Source: Mesostigma viride
Lineage: Eukaryota > Streptophyta > Mesostigmatophyceae > Mesostigmatales > Mesostigmataceae
NCBI GenBank assembly: GCA_009746045.1
Contig: RPFO01000864.1
Span: 64,001 to 128,000, forward strand
DNA length: 64,000 bases
Direction: 5' to 3'
The notes under the pieces were generated by a model. That model ran no database searches and was not told the DNA's origin. It saw only the letters and a program-made list of their open reading frames with translations. Both the position numbers and the translations under genes were made by a program. Below, piece by piece: positions 1-13,400 of the stretch (within the stretch, counting starts at the first letter, position 1; the number at the start of each line of letters is the position of its first letter).

Positions 1-752
1 TGAGGACGGCCCTCTCGTGACGCTTTCGTAACCAGCCACCCGCGCGTGCGCTCAATGTGGGAGGGGAGCCAGGGATCACGAGGCTACTCATGCAGACAAC
101 AGGCAGATACTGCAGCCGGACAAGGTAGAAAGGATTTCTTCTTGCCTTGACGCTGCAGATGAGCAGAACATGAAAGTGGGCCTGTTGATGGTACGGGGCC
201 CATTAGCATCGCTTGCGCTAGACGCTTTCACGACGCGAATCGCCAGCGAACCGTGCGTGCCCGAGAGACACTGGCAGGGTTGCGCCAATCGCTGCATTCC
301 GCCGCATACAAGGGGGATCGCCCAAAGTTTACTTCCTTGCTTCAGCAAACGAGGAACGGGCTTGGCGCGACCGATGTTGCATCGTCTAGCCCGTTGCTCA
401 CTGGATGAGGTAAGGAAGTAAATGGTGTGGGATCCACCCTGCTTACCGCGAAAGGCAGCGACGGTTGCAAGCGCGTCATCGTCTGTACTATGACACGCAC
501 GGTTCGCTGGCGATTCGCGTCGTGAAAGCGTCTAGCGCAAGCGATGCTAATGGGCCCCGTACCATCAACAGGCCCACTTTCATGTTCTGCTCATCTGCAG
601 CGTCAAGGCAAGAAGAAATCCTTTCTACCTTGTCCGGCTGCAGTATCTGCCTGTTGTCTGCATGAGTAGCCTCGTGATCCCTGGCTCCCCTCCCACATTG
701 AGCGCACGCGCGGGTGGCTGGTTACGAAAGCGTCACGAGAGGGCCGTCCTCA
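1..752. repeat. Long palindrome / foldback-like element
   Basis: Bases 1-259 are the reverse complement of 494-752; every stretch I compared matched, with the first mismatch at 260/493. The 234-base interior is itself partly palindromic: an 11-base inverted pair lies at 328-338 and 412-422, and an 8-base pair at 354-361 and 388-395. The whole is therefore a large imperfect hairpin centred near 375. It starts at the window edge, so the left arm may extend further and flanking target duplications cannot be checked. No transposase-like frame was recognised; the open frames in the arms mirror each other. It could be a foldback transposon, a palindromic MITE, or an inverted-read assembly artefact. 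Confidence 0.85.
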
Positions 753-1468
753 CTCGCCACATCCCCAGAGCATGACCCTGCCTGCGCAACAGAAAAAGAA
801 AAGAAGAGTGTCCGCAACCTGAAAGCTGTCAAATGTGCCAGCAGAGACATTTGGCAACACACCAAATTCACGAAAGTGACGCCGGACCTTTCTAAGCACG
901 GCGTCCCACTCGGCCGGCGAGGATGTGTCCATCAAAGGGGGCGCCAGCACAAGAGAGCGGCACCGTCGTGAGGTGTCGCACCCATCCCCCGTCACCGTGC
1001 CCATCATTGTGCACGTCCTTGGACAGCTAGGCATGCAATGAGGCACCACACTAGTATGTCACTACACCCTCATGCAGCCATACCTAACCAGGTACCTGCG
1101 GGGTGTGCTCGGACGTCCCGTACAACCATGACCGCATGCCCCTCGACCACAGCAATGTCAAATGAGAAAACACTTCATCACCAGAATACCAGCCTGCTCA
1201 CTCAACGAACCGCGATAAAGGGCGAATTTGATGGGCAAGACTCACATGTACATCACCTTATGCATATGGCACTACCAGAAGACTGACACCCAAACCCATG
1301 TGCCCTAGGCGACGCAGTAGGGAACCCCAGTTTGAACAAACACGTCCGTTTTGGCTAGACTTTTTGCTAGACTATTAGCAAGAACTGTTGCAGACCATTT
1401 CCAAGTTTGCACGGCTCCTGGCAAACACACCTCACACTTGCGCCTCACAAGCCCACACGCCCACCTAC
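753..1468. other. Region between palindrome and last recognised FGT1 exon
   Basis: On the minus strand this should hold the 3' part of the helicase gene: the last exon I can place ends at a clear GTAGG donor at 1468, and plant homologues continue for roughly 150 residues more. I could not recognise the conserved C-terminal segment on either strand here. It is either intron, with the final exons beyond the left edge, or the end is lost or diverged near the palindrome. Confidence 0.5.
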
Positions 1469-4400
1469 CTCTGTCGGGCTCGCCCTGCGGTAGTTGGCCT
1501 TCAGGTTCTGCACCCCCATGGGCTTGGGCATGCTGTTGTACGGGCGGTACGGCTGCACATCCCGCATCTCCCCCGCCGCAGCGACCGAGGGGCACCGCCG
1601 CGTCGCTTTGGTCTCCGTGACCAGCAGCACGGCGGGCTGCCCCGTGTGGTTGTAGTTGCGTGTGTACGTGCTCACCCAGAAGCCGTCGACACTCCCTGGC
1701 TGCGACCCGTAGGCAGCGATCTCCTCGCGCAGCCGTTGCTGCGCGGCAGCAAAGGGCATACCGCAGTCGAGCTCGAGCGCCACCACGGATGTTTGCGCGC
1801 CGGAGGAGGGGCACGTGGACAGCACGCGTGGATAGCCGGGCTGGGGGGCGCGGGGGGGAGGGGAAGAGCAGAACAAGCCGGTGAACGCATGGTCATTGAT
1901 GGTGGTGGGTCCGAGGCCACGGGAGGAGGACGCACGCCCAAATGTGGAAAGGGTTGGGATGCAAGCGCAAACATGACAGGGGATGGATACCCGCACGAAA
2001 CAAAGTGGGGCTGAGCGTGTGTGGGGTCTGGTAGTCGCCTCTAGGCAAGAACATTAGCAAGGGATATATGCGCTGGTAGGGACAGCCTAGGCCAAAGAGA
2101 GGGCTCCTCGTCCACCCATGTCCCTGCAAACCTATCCCATGACACCATGGGAATATCTTCGGTGGCAGCACACTCCCTGTGGAGAGCCCACGGCTCACCT
2201 CCCTCTCCGTCATCCTGTGGGCACACCTCACTGTCACTTTCTGCGGCCCGCCTGGGTGGTAATAGTGTAGTGTCCTCATCTGATCATCATTACATCGCGT
2301 GTCCTCACCTTGGTGGTCATCTTGTCGGCCTTGAGCGAGATCATGCCGGTGTGGTACGTGCCCTCAGCCTTGGCGTCCGCGACGCACTTGTCAAAGTAAG
2401 AGCTGAACAGCGCGAACAGGCGGGTCTGGTCCTCGAGGGGTATGCCTAGCAGCCGGTTGAGGAAGCGGTCCATGCGGACGTTGGAAGCGCCCACCTGGGG
2501 GACGCCAGCGCATGCGCGCACGCACCGTTAGGCAACAGACAAGTCAGCCATTGCTGCTTGTATAGTAGTATAGTAGTATAGTAGTTCATCATTCTCAATA
2601 CATTTAGCAGTAATAACATACAGTATGGTACAGGGATATGGCGAGCTCAAGCATGTGAGAGCACCGAATCGAGAGCAGCAAATGTTTTAGCAGTAATGTG
2701 CGAGGCGAGCGGACGGGTGTTGACATGGCCAGCAGCACCCCTCATGTTACTTCACAGGGCATGAGCTCAAGACATCGATTCCAAGGCCAGCGTAGCATCC
2801 TTGTTTCACCTGGGCGGCCATGACCACCCCTTCCAAGGCCCCAGCAAAGGGGTTGATCACTGAGCAGCACCCGTACCATCCTGTGTTCGCAGCTCACCCA
2901 TGCACCAGAGCCACCCTGGTCCACTACGTGGTTACGTCAAGCAGCAGCAGTAAAACCACAAGGCGTTCAGGTGGGCATGTGTGCTGCGCGTGCTAATGAG
3001 AGAAGAATCATCCACTGCCGCTCGCGTACCACCGATGTGAGGCCCTCCCTGGATATGCCCACGTCCTCCAGCAGGTGCTTTGCGTGCGCATGGAAGTTGT
3101 CGCCGTTGGGTAGCGAGGGTACAGCGATGCCAGCCGGCGACGTCCCATTCACCAGCACATCCGTGTACATGAGCTTGAGGGCCTTCTGGCCGTACCTGGG
3201 AAAGGGGGCGGGTGGCGGCATCCAAAACAGGGGACATCGCGTGCATGGGTACAGCTGGTGTCAGAGGCCCAGTCCAAGATGTGTTGGGGCAATCAGTGTG
3301 GCCCATGGCGCCTGCTGCCCCAGTGACCCCATGCAAGCCTTTACAGCAGGCAAGAGCGGCGCGCTTCTCCCCTCTTCCCCTTGTATGGCCATGCTTTAAT
3401 CCCCTGTGTCCCAGATGAAGCGACCACCTTCATCTGTCAACCGAGCACGCGTGGCCTGTTCGAACTAAAGACATGCTGCATCAACTCATGCCATCGACCA
3501 GCGAGCTTGCCCAGGCGTTGTCATGACTGGCGACGTCAGGCACAAGTGCGGGCATGGGGCATCCTTTTCTAGTGATCAGGGCATCCCTGATGGGGCCCTG
3601 CTTCTCTGGCCAGCGGGGAGCTTGTGTGGCCTACGGCACCCCCATGTGGCATCCAGTACACTGTGCAGTACGCTTGTGTGCCAGTACCCATACACTCTGG
3701 CCAACTGCACGCGTGGCTGCACTCACTTGTTGTCGATGTCAAAGGCCTTGAGCTCGCGCCCGGCGCCCATGTCCCGTCGATCCCCTGCGGCCGACAGCAC
3801 ATGGACAGACCGTGGTGGTGGTGGGTGACGGACGGCGGCTGGAGGGCAGGGAACTAAAGAGGTTGGGCAAGCTTGCATGCAGGGAAAGCTATCAAGGGCT
3901 GGTAGGAACAAATTGGTTCTGTATGACGCCATCACCAATCATGCACCCAAGAAGAGGAGGGGTGAGGGAAATGTGCAAGTACAGGGATGGAGGTATGCAG
4001 CGGGGTATGCGGCTGGCGCCTGGCACCTGGCACCACCAGCACTTCGGATTGCCCTGGCAACACTCCTACGCAAGCGCTGGTAGACGCGCAGGAGCGGCTG
4101 ACCTTTCAAAAGGGCCCCCAGGGACTGGAGCCGCTTGGCTGCGGAGGATGCGAACCGCCGTTCTCCACCCACGTCCGTCACCAGAATCTTGTACATCGGG
4201 GCCGAGGTCTGGTTGGCACGGTGTGTGCGCCCAAACTGCTGCAGCGCACGTTCGGCAGACCTGCGGGCACGGGGCGCATGTGCGCACCCAGGCGTAGGCA
4301 TTGGTGGACAAGGAGATCAGCCGGCCAGCACACAGGGAAGCAGGAGCATGTGTGTACAAACAGCTCCGACATGCAAACAGCAGTTGCCGATGTGCTGGCT

Positions 4401-7400
4401 GAACTAACAAGCATGATGGCAGGGCAGCACCCTAATCATGACCATCGCCCCCCCCCAAAAAAATGCCTGGCCACGTGCATGCAGTAATCTCGCGCTGTTC
4501 AGGCAACCTCCGAGGCTGCGCATCCATGGCCACGCTCAGACATTGCAAACCATGCGGCAGCATCCCAAGGCAGCCAGCATGAGCCCTCGGTGCGTTAGAA
4601 CAGATAGGACAGCATGCCCACATAAAGCATACAATAGATAGTGCCCACGCCGAGGAGAAGAAGAACTAGAGCAGTAGTTGAGCACTACTGCTGTCACACA
4701 AGAACCAATAGGATGTATGCATGAAAGCACAGCAGTCTACTTCTAGTATACGTAGAGGCATAATGAACAAAACAGTCATCGCGCGCACCAAGGCAGCTCC
4801 AGCGTGAAGTGGCACCGCCGCCGCTGGTTGGGCCTGCGCCGGTCGGCCTGCAGGCTGATGCCGCAGCTGGCTGCCTCGCTGATGATGGCAATGTGTTTGA
4901 ACCCATCCATGAACTTGTCTCGCTCGTTCATGTTCATCAGCTTACGGGACACGCCCGCCTGCACGCGGCGCTCGCAACCGACGCTGCCGTCCTCGCGCCG
5001 CACCACGTGGTCCGGACGCCCCGTCATCTCCGCCACTTTCTCCGCGCCACCGCACAGGTCCTGTCAATGCCCACAAACGCACGTCAGAGGTGTGCCACCA
5101 GGTTCGAGCAAGTTCAAGGCTTCCCCTTGGTTGCCACAGCACGGAAAAGTGGCCTGCCTTCGCTGTACGCCACTAGCGGAGACGTTTCCGGGCACCATCC
5201 CGTGGACGCCCCTCCCTTTGAGTCCAATCTGGCGAGGTTGGTCCCTTGGCTTCACAAACATACTTTCAGGAATGAGGGTGCAGCAGGGCAACAACTGTTT
5301 GTACTAGCGAACAAACATCCCTTTATAAGCGGTGGGCAGATAGGGCCCCTGTGACCATCTACCATCATAACATGGACAGGGGTGATTCTCGCCACCGTCC
5401 CCCACAAGATGGTCATTGCCCCCCCCCCTCCCCCCGGTTAATATTGTGTCAACAACAAAACGTCCCATGCCCAGTGCGCCACCCAGTGCTCTCACCTTGA
5501 GGTGATCCAGCGGGTTGGGCGGCAGCGACAGGTGATCGACCGCGTCCAGGAGCAGATGCCGCAGCTCATCCATGAGGGGGCCCCCAGGGGCAAACACGCG
5601 GCGGCCAGGTTTCTGTCCTGCTGGCGTGGATGACGCGTCTTTAGCCTCGGTTTTCCCCCACGCGTCACTGGTCGCCTTGTGGCGCTTGCAAGGGTCATCC
5701 GCATTGGGTGCTTGGGCCGGCCGTTTCCCTCCTCGTGCGCCCGCCTGTGTGCCATCCGCCTTGACATTGCTGCCACTTGTGTTGGTGCGATCGTGAAAGG
5801 GGCCCCTCGGTGCCTGCCCACCACTGGCCACGCCCGCGCCCACACCCACTGGGGCTTGCTCAGCAGTTGCCTCCCTTTCGCCCTCCTGGGGGTTGAAACA
5901 AATGCTTGGGAAAGACGGCAGCACATGCCCCACACCGCCCGTGTCCACGTACACACACAACGCTGATGTCATCCAGCTTCGGTCATCCCCCGCTGGACCC
6001 CCTTGGCCCGTACCCGGCGCAGGTCGCCCGTGCCCACCACCAGGGCGTGATGGGGGTGGCGCGGTGGCTGCCCCCTGGCCAGGGGTCTTGCCTTGTCTAT
6101 GTTCGCAGGTGGGACAGAACCAGGGCTCGTCTTCATCTGGGACACAGTCCAGGCCGACGCTGCGACCAACGGTGGGTGCACACAACACAAAGGAGCGGCA
6201 ACCGCGCGTGCATAGGAGGACAGGGCAGTCGTGAGCGCACAAAGGCATTTCCACCCTGGCAATGTCCCTTGGTGGAGACTTGATTGCCCACTCTACAGCG
6301 GCGCAATGGTACAAGGCGTTTGCACGTGCTGCCACGATACTTGGCGCGTAGCAAAATCAGAACTGAAAGGAATGGGCACGGTTCAGCGACACACACGGGG
6401 GATGCACTGTGCACGCAATGCAGGCACGAATGAGGGGCCGCATGCACTTTTGTGAACGGTGATAGCGCAGGATTTCAACATCATCAATCCTACCTACCCT
6501 TCCACCAACCCGTCTACATGGGTGGCCCGGAAGAAGATGATACTCATATTCGCTGTCCTATACCCGCCTATACCCGCCTGTACCACAGTTCCATGCATTG
6601 CCATACACCCCAATCACCCCCATCTCTCATATTGGGCATCCCATCCCCAACCAGCCTGTTGCAACAAGCGTTGTCCGCGACAAATGCATGGCTGGGCAAC
6701 CTGCACGCGCAGCGACCCCCCCCACCTCCCACGCTGGGCAACTTGCATGCACAGCAACAGTTACCTACCATGCAGGGTGGAACGTCTTCTGGCAACGGTC
6801 ACAATCCAGCGTGGCGTCTCCTGCCTCGTCGACCGCGCCACATATGCGGCACCGCAGGAAATCCACATCATCGTCTTCATCATCCCCACCCTCCTCGCTT
6901 CCCTCTTGTCCCTGGCCCTGAGGACCACCAGCTGCCGCTGTCCCCCCCATCCACGGGCAGGGCCTGCTCGGCTCGGCGTCGTAGTTTCGCTGCTGTGGCT
7001 GCTCCCTGTGCATGGGCCCATTGGTTGCAGCGTCGCTGCCGTCCCGCGTCACGCCCTCGCGCTCGTCCTCGGCGCGCCAGTTGGTGACCATGTTGCGTGC
7101 CTCGGTCTGGTAGCGCAGCACGGAGCGATCTTGCCCCAGCAGCGCGCAGGGGGCAGCCATCACCTGCACAGGCACCAGCGAGGTGACCACGTCTACCAGC
7201 ACCGCGCGAGGGGCTGAGATAAAATCATCCATCTCCTCACCCGCCATGTCGGCCAGCGCCGCGTTAATGGCTGCCTCACCCGTGCTCTGGAAGGTAAGAG
7301 GGTTGGAGGGGGGGCAGCGTGGAGCGGGTGGGGTGGGGCAACATCCGTGAGCCAAGGTGAAAGCCTTGCCATGCACAAGTGCACAGGGAGCTAGCACATT

Positions 7401-10400
7401 AGTTAAGTAGTCACGCAGCCACGTTGGGGAGCCGCGGGGTATGAGCCCTAGGGAGATAGACATGAAACATACAGCGGACGAGAGTGACCGCATTCTCTCG
7501 TTGACACTTGCACGGACACCAGCAAGTCACGCAGGCATCTCTTTCTATACTCGCAGCTGCGTGGGACGTCCTTACCTGGCTCTGGTCAGGAGGGCCCCTA
7601 GATAAGGGTGCGGCCATTATGGCTAGAGCGTGCCACGCGACTTCTATCAAATGTCACCAAGCAAGGATCCTTCACACCCCAGGGGAGGCTCTCCTCCCTC
7701 TTGCCCGCACCCAGATGTCCCTATTCCCCCCATGCACCCGCAGCTTTTGTGCCCTCCCCCCTAGTGCTGTGCCGAAGGCAATAGTCTAGTATGTTTTTGC
7801 GGTTTGCGACTTCCCAGCTGGCGCGGCCCCTGTTGGCCCCGGCTACAAAGCGACCGCCTTCTCGTGGGCAACTGCAGTGGGCGCATGGCTCAACCTGATG
7901 GCCACTGCTAGTGCCAAGTGCGTGTTCAAGCCCTGCAACCGCGAATACACGCATCCCTCCCAGCCCCTGGGACTTGGTTCCTCGCGCACATGTTGATACG
8001 TCGACCGCATGTCGCATAAGAGTATCGCAAAGTAAGGCCAGAGACTGCATGGACAGTAGCTGTCACGGCACCGGGTGTGGCAACACAGGGTTTGGTGACA
8101 GCGTGCGTGCGCCAGCTGGCGTGCGAGACCCACCTGCAGGCCGATGACCGCGCACATGCCATCGGCGCACGCCTGCAGCGCCATCTGCGCGAGAGCTGCG
8201 GGGGCAGGCGGACATGAGACAGATGCTTGGCATGTGTGAGTTCACGTGGCTGGATTGTTTTGAAGTAACTAGCGGTGGTATTGTGCATTCGACCACCAAT
8301 TGGTTGCATGAGAACACAGCTCGGCCAGCACAGGGATGGATCCATTCCCTGTGGTACCTGGCACCGTGGATGGATCCGTTCCGAGCGCAGCCGCATTGAT
8401 CCATCCCATTATCCATCCCATGAGGGCGTGAACCAGATCCTACGTGAGGTACAGACAGACCGCTTGAATGAGATGTGAGGCCATGTTATTATGGATAAAA
8501 CGCAAAGTGCTGCGCCATGCAAGGGATGCGAGGGAAGGTCACTTGCTCGGAGGATTAATCGCAACGCTCGGCTGAGAGGACGTTTAGATGCAACCACGCA
8601 AAGTTTGAAAGAATGCGGCTCTACGCATCACGGCAGGAACACGACGGGAGGGCAACACATGCAAACTGCAGCACGCATGACATGCAACAAGCAATCTGCA
8701 ACCAGCGGCATGGGGGCTCACCCCACCATTCCTGTGGCCCACCGTTCCCTTTGCCGTGTCCTCATGCACCCAGGGGGTTTCCCACGTTCGTTAACACCAA
8801 AGGATCCTACCACGCCCAGGCAGTGCCAGAAAAGCTCCCGACCGATCGAGGAATCAACAAAAACGACGGAAGTGCTTCATGGCCAATGACCACCGCAGGA
8901 GTGCGCTTGGCGTCGCCCACCATGCACATTGCCCACATGCTTCCTTATTCACTGTGCATGCATGCCAAGTCCACCAGGCTAACCACGCCCTTACCCCCAC
9001 AGCACAACGTAGCGCCCACCCACCTGGTACCCCAGCTGCCACCCACCTGGCACCTTGGCGGCGACCAGCATTGACCGGAAGAAGCGCTGGTGGGCGCCCC
9101 AGAACTGGGCCATGGCCCGCCCCTTCTTGCGCCCCTTCTTTCGCCCCTTGTCCTCGTCCTTGTCCTGTGGCGGGTCGGACAGCTCCTTGATGATGCGGCC
9201 GATGAGCATCCACAGCTGGCAGGAGCGGTCATACCTGCTCACACACGCCACAGTGGACATGACCCGCACAACCATCGCACGACCAACGACAACCATCATG
9301 CCCACTGTGATCTGGCAGAAGCTGGGTGTAGACTTTAGAGAAACGCGTGGTAACACGAAGCCGTGCTGTGGACCGCATTGTATGGCGACTGCCAGCCATC
9401 ACTGACATGACAAGAGACCGTCCTGACATGGAGCCATCACAACACATTAACCCAACCGCATGCTCAAGTGGGGCGATCACTGGCTCTCCCTTGCCAGCAA
9501 ATGGCAGGGAACCTGCCTATGGCTTTGCAAGGGCAAGGGGGTTGGCTTGCGATTGCGTAGGCCCATGCCGCTGGAGAGAGAACCCGATGCCCCTGTGTCC
9601 TGTGCTGGGGCTCACAGGCTGGGCCAGCATGGACATGGGGCTCAGGGGAGCCTGCACGATGATCCCCTGCCCCCCCTCATGCTGGCTAGACACCGGTCAG
9701 GCAGGACCCACACGCCATCGCCATGCGTACGCATACTCTACGGCTTGCACCATCAGGGCCATACGACGTGCCACGGCTCCCGCCACTCTGCGCACCACAA
9801 GGGATGCGGCAAAAGACCGCGGAATGCTGGCGAGCTAGAGTCACCCCATTGGATGATGGCATTACTGATTGACAGATATGACTGAATACACTGGTTGAAG
9901 GATGGCGCGCTGACTTGCTGCTTGCCTGCACACTCGCACTCTTAACCCTAATCCGTGGACGCTCTCTCATAAACATATCCACGCATTCCCTGTTGCATCT
10001 ATCCCGCGCTTCCCTAAAGTTAGCATCATGAAGCATGGAGCAGCAGTTCCATGCTGTGTTAGATTCTCCCATGCACGCTCTTGTAATCCCAGTCCATGCT
10101 CCGTCAACCTATCCCACGGACACGTCAGACCTTATCATTGCATTCTCCGTAAGATTTATCATGGCTGGCTCCTTGAAATCCCACGCAACGTATGCTCTCG
10201 TTACGCACGCGTAAAGGCTGCCTTGAACGCTCCCTCACACCTAAACTGTGCATGCCCTGTTGCATGTAAACACGCACGCTCTCTTGAAGCGCGCGTCGAG
10301 GCTGATCTCCACCAGGCAGAACTCGGCGCCCGCGTAGCTGAGGGTGCGCGACAGGTAGCAGCCTGGGGGTGTGCGCCACACAGGGAGGGGTGGGGGCCCA

Positions 10401-13400
10401 GGGGGCGGTGGAGCACATGCCAAGGGGGAGCACGGGCAACAGGCCCAGCAATCCAACAGTCAACGTGAATGCAAAGCGAGCAGAAGAATACGGCACCCTC
10501 CAACATTGGCATGGGGGGTGCACGGCTGGGTGGCCAGGGCGTGGTACGGTAAAAGTCGGCCTTTGCTGGAAGACTTCACAGCACGCTGTCTTTGAATCCA
10601 GACGCTCAGATTGAAGTTGCAGCAGCATGCTAAAGCACCCACAGCTGAGTTTCGTTCTCTCACAGTTCCGCCCCTATTGATGCCACAAATTTAAAAGGAA
10701 AAAGGCTAAACTTTAGTCAGGCCAAAAATGCAAGTGCACACGCAAGATGAAAGCAAGCTGCAATGGATCCCATCTGGTGGACCCTGCCGGCTGCGGGACC
10801 CCACCGTGCCCACATGATCTGGTGAGCTGTTTCAAAGCCACGTGCCCTGCCCATGCCTTGCTGAGTGGGGTAGAGTGAGGGGACGTAGACCAGCCATGAC
10901 ACAGGAAGAGCAGTCGCCGCCATCACAGTACAAGAGCAGGCCTCCCTGCCACCACCACCACAGGAACAGCCGCAGGCAGGCATGTGCCTCCATCCCCCCG
11001 ACCCACACGTACCGGTGGCCTTGAGGCCCATGGCCAAAATCTCCATCGCACCCAGTCCGGCCGAGTCCACCGCGTTGCTGTGGCGGGTGGGGATGGATAC
11101 GGATGACAGGGGCACACACGCGTTCTTCAGGTAGGGGTTTCACAGCTACCCCACGCACGGAGCACAAACAATGTCAGCCAAAAGCCTGGGACGCAGCCAC
11201 TTGTCGTTGGGCGGACGGTTTAGAACAGCGCATGTCACGGGCAAGCAGACAGCAGGGAGAGGCAAGCAGACACCCATGGGAACTTTGATGTCATGAGAGT
11301 TGAAAAGCAAACACCAAGGCAATCGTCAACAGGAACAGGTACTTGCATGCAGCTAAAAACAAAAGAAGGTACTCATGCACCCGCGCAAACAAAAGCAGGG
11401 ACTTCAGCGCACGCACGTACATGAACGCGGACATGTCGGGGAACCCCCAGCTGCCAAGTCGGGTCATGTAGGCCAAGTTGGGGGCGGAGGATGCACCTGC
11501 AGGGGGGCCCAGCGGGAATATATGCCAGGAGGGGGGGAAGCACGCAGCAGGTTGATGATGTCAGCGGTGATGGAAAGGATGGAGTGCTGTTCTGCAACAG
11601 CTCTCCCTGTGACACAAATTTCTATTACATCCCCGGAAGATGGTGCAACCGTTAGCACATTCGTTGGCACAGCTGGTGGCACATGCTGTGAAGGGGCCGC
11701 CATTTGCCGCGCGCGTGCATGCCTAGTGGCAATCCGCCAAGCCGCAGGGCTGCTGGGAGGCTGGCGGTCGGTCTTCATGTAGCGATGGCCCAGCGTGGGT
11801 GCTGTGCCATGGGTCAGGCAGACACGGGGGACGATGCGAGGGATGTATCTCATGCAGGCTGGACTGAGACTTGAGAGGATAATGGTGCTGGCAAATCCAC
11901 TACATGCATCCAGGCCTATCCACTACATGCATCCAGGCCTATCCACTACATGCATCCAGGCCTATCCACTACACGCATCCAGGCCTATCCACTACACGCA
12001 TCTGGGCTCTAGCCCCCGGGTTGCAGATAGGCAGCCAGGTGCACGCGCGCGACAAGCGGATGCGGCGCACGTTGCGGCAGGCAGCGCAAACAGAGAATGC
12101 CAGCACGCAATCAGAAGACGCAAACGTGCAGTGGTAGACAATGCTGCCACGACACCATGATCTGCCCACCTGTCGCGCTGCAGTAGAGCACTCGCGCGTT
12201 GGGCAGCATCTTCTGCAGGTGGACCACCGCGCGCGCAGTCTTGGTGGACTTGGCGTTGCGGCCCTCACCCAGCAGGTTCTTGGCCTTGTGGCACTCTGCG
12301 ATGAGGACCCGCGAGTGAGGTGTGAGGTGGTAGACCAGCGGAACGATGATAAGGAGTGAGAGACCTGACACTGGTGCTTGGCATGGTGGCAACAGCCGCA
12401 TGGGGGTGGCTCCCCGGCATGTGCTTAGTTAAGGGAAAAAAAAATCACAAAGCGCTCGGTTCCTATTGTTGGTTTGCTAGCATCAGCGAAGAGAAATGGG
12501 GGGCCGTGATAGGCAGATGCGCGGCTACTCTCCCCGTGATTGCGGTTGCAAATGAAGTGGGTCCATCCTTCAAAGCACAAGGTATAGAAATCATAGCAAT
12601 TTGTTGGGTGGGCAAGCTCCACTTCACCCACCATCGAAGATGATCAGAGGATTGGGGTCCTCCTGCAGCCACTCGAGGATCTGACGGAACCGCGCGTTGG
12701 GGGACATGAACTCCTTCGTGTCCATCTGAGCGGCCACGCCCAGGGGGGGGGAGGTTTCTGCCGGTGCGGCAGGGGCAGGGGCAGGGGCAGGGGCAGGATC
12801 TGCCGCACCGCCGCCCCCCGCCCTGGCGGACACCAGCAGGGAGTATGTGATGAACTGGCCATGGGGGGCAGGCAGGGGCAGCCACCCATGCAACAACCCA
12901 AGCGCAGAATGGAAGGAGTCATCGGCCGTTTGCTGTCATTATACCCACCGATTCTGCTGTCTCATGCAGGGGCAGATGGGAGAATCTTAGCATCCCCCTT
13001 CTCAGCAACACCCCAAGGAAAGCATGTGATCGGGTGGCAACGTGCCATGTACTCCTGGGAAGCTCTACACAACAGATACATAGACACATAAGGGCTGGCC
13101 CTGCGCCCATGATGGGACCAGCCATGACACCAACCATGGGGCAACCATGGGAGTGAACACCTGGAAACCTTGCTGAAGGGTTTGTCTAGCGACTGGCCAC
13201 TAAAGGGAGTAAAGAGACAGCAGCATCTAAAGAGAAGGAGTTCAACAGCCAGGAAACGCAATGGCATCAGCAGAGTGGATCGAGCAGCAGCTTCCGCATG
13301 TCCTGTCGTGGGGTAGGGGTTAGACCTACTGCTGGTAGCCTCCAGGCGCAGATGCCAGGGGCTACAGGCCTAGGGCAAGTGTTGGACTGCTGGCATACGA

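Noticed and set aside
88-665. Mirror-image frames within the palindrome arms
   Set aside because: The same peptide appears on both strands purely because the arms are inverted copies.
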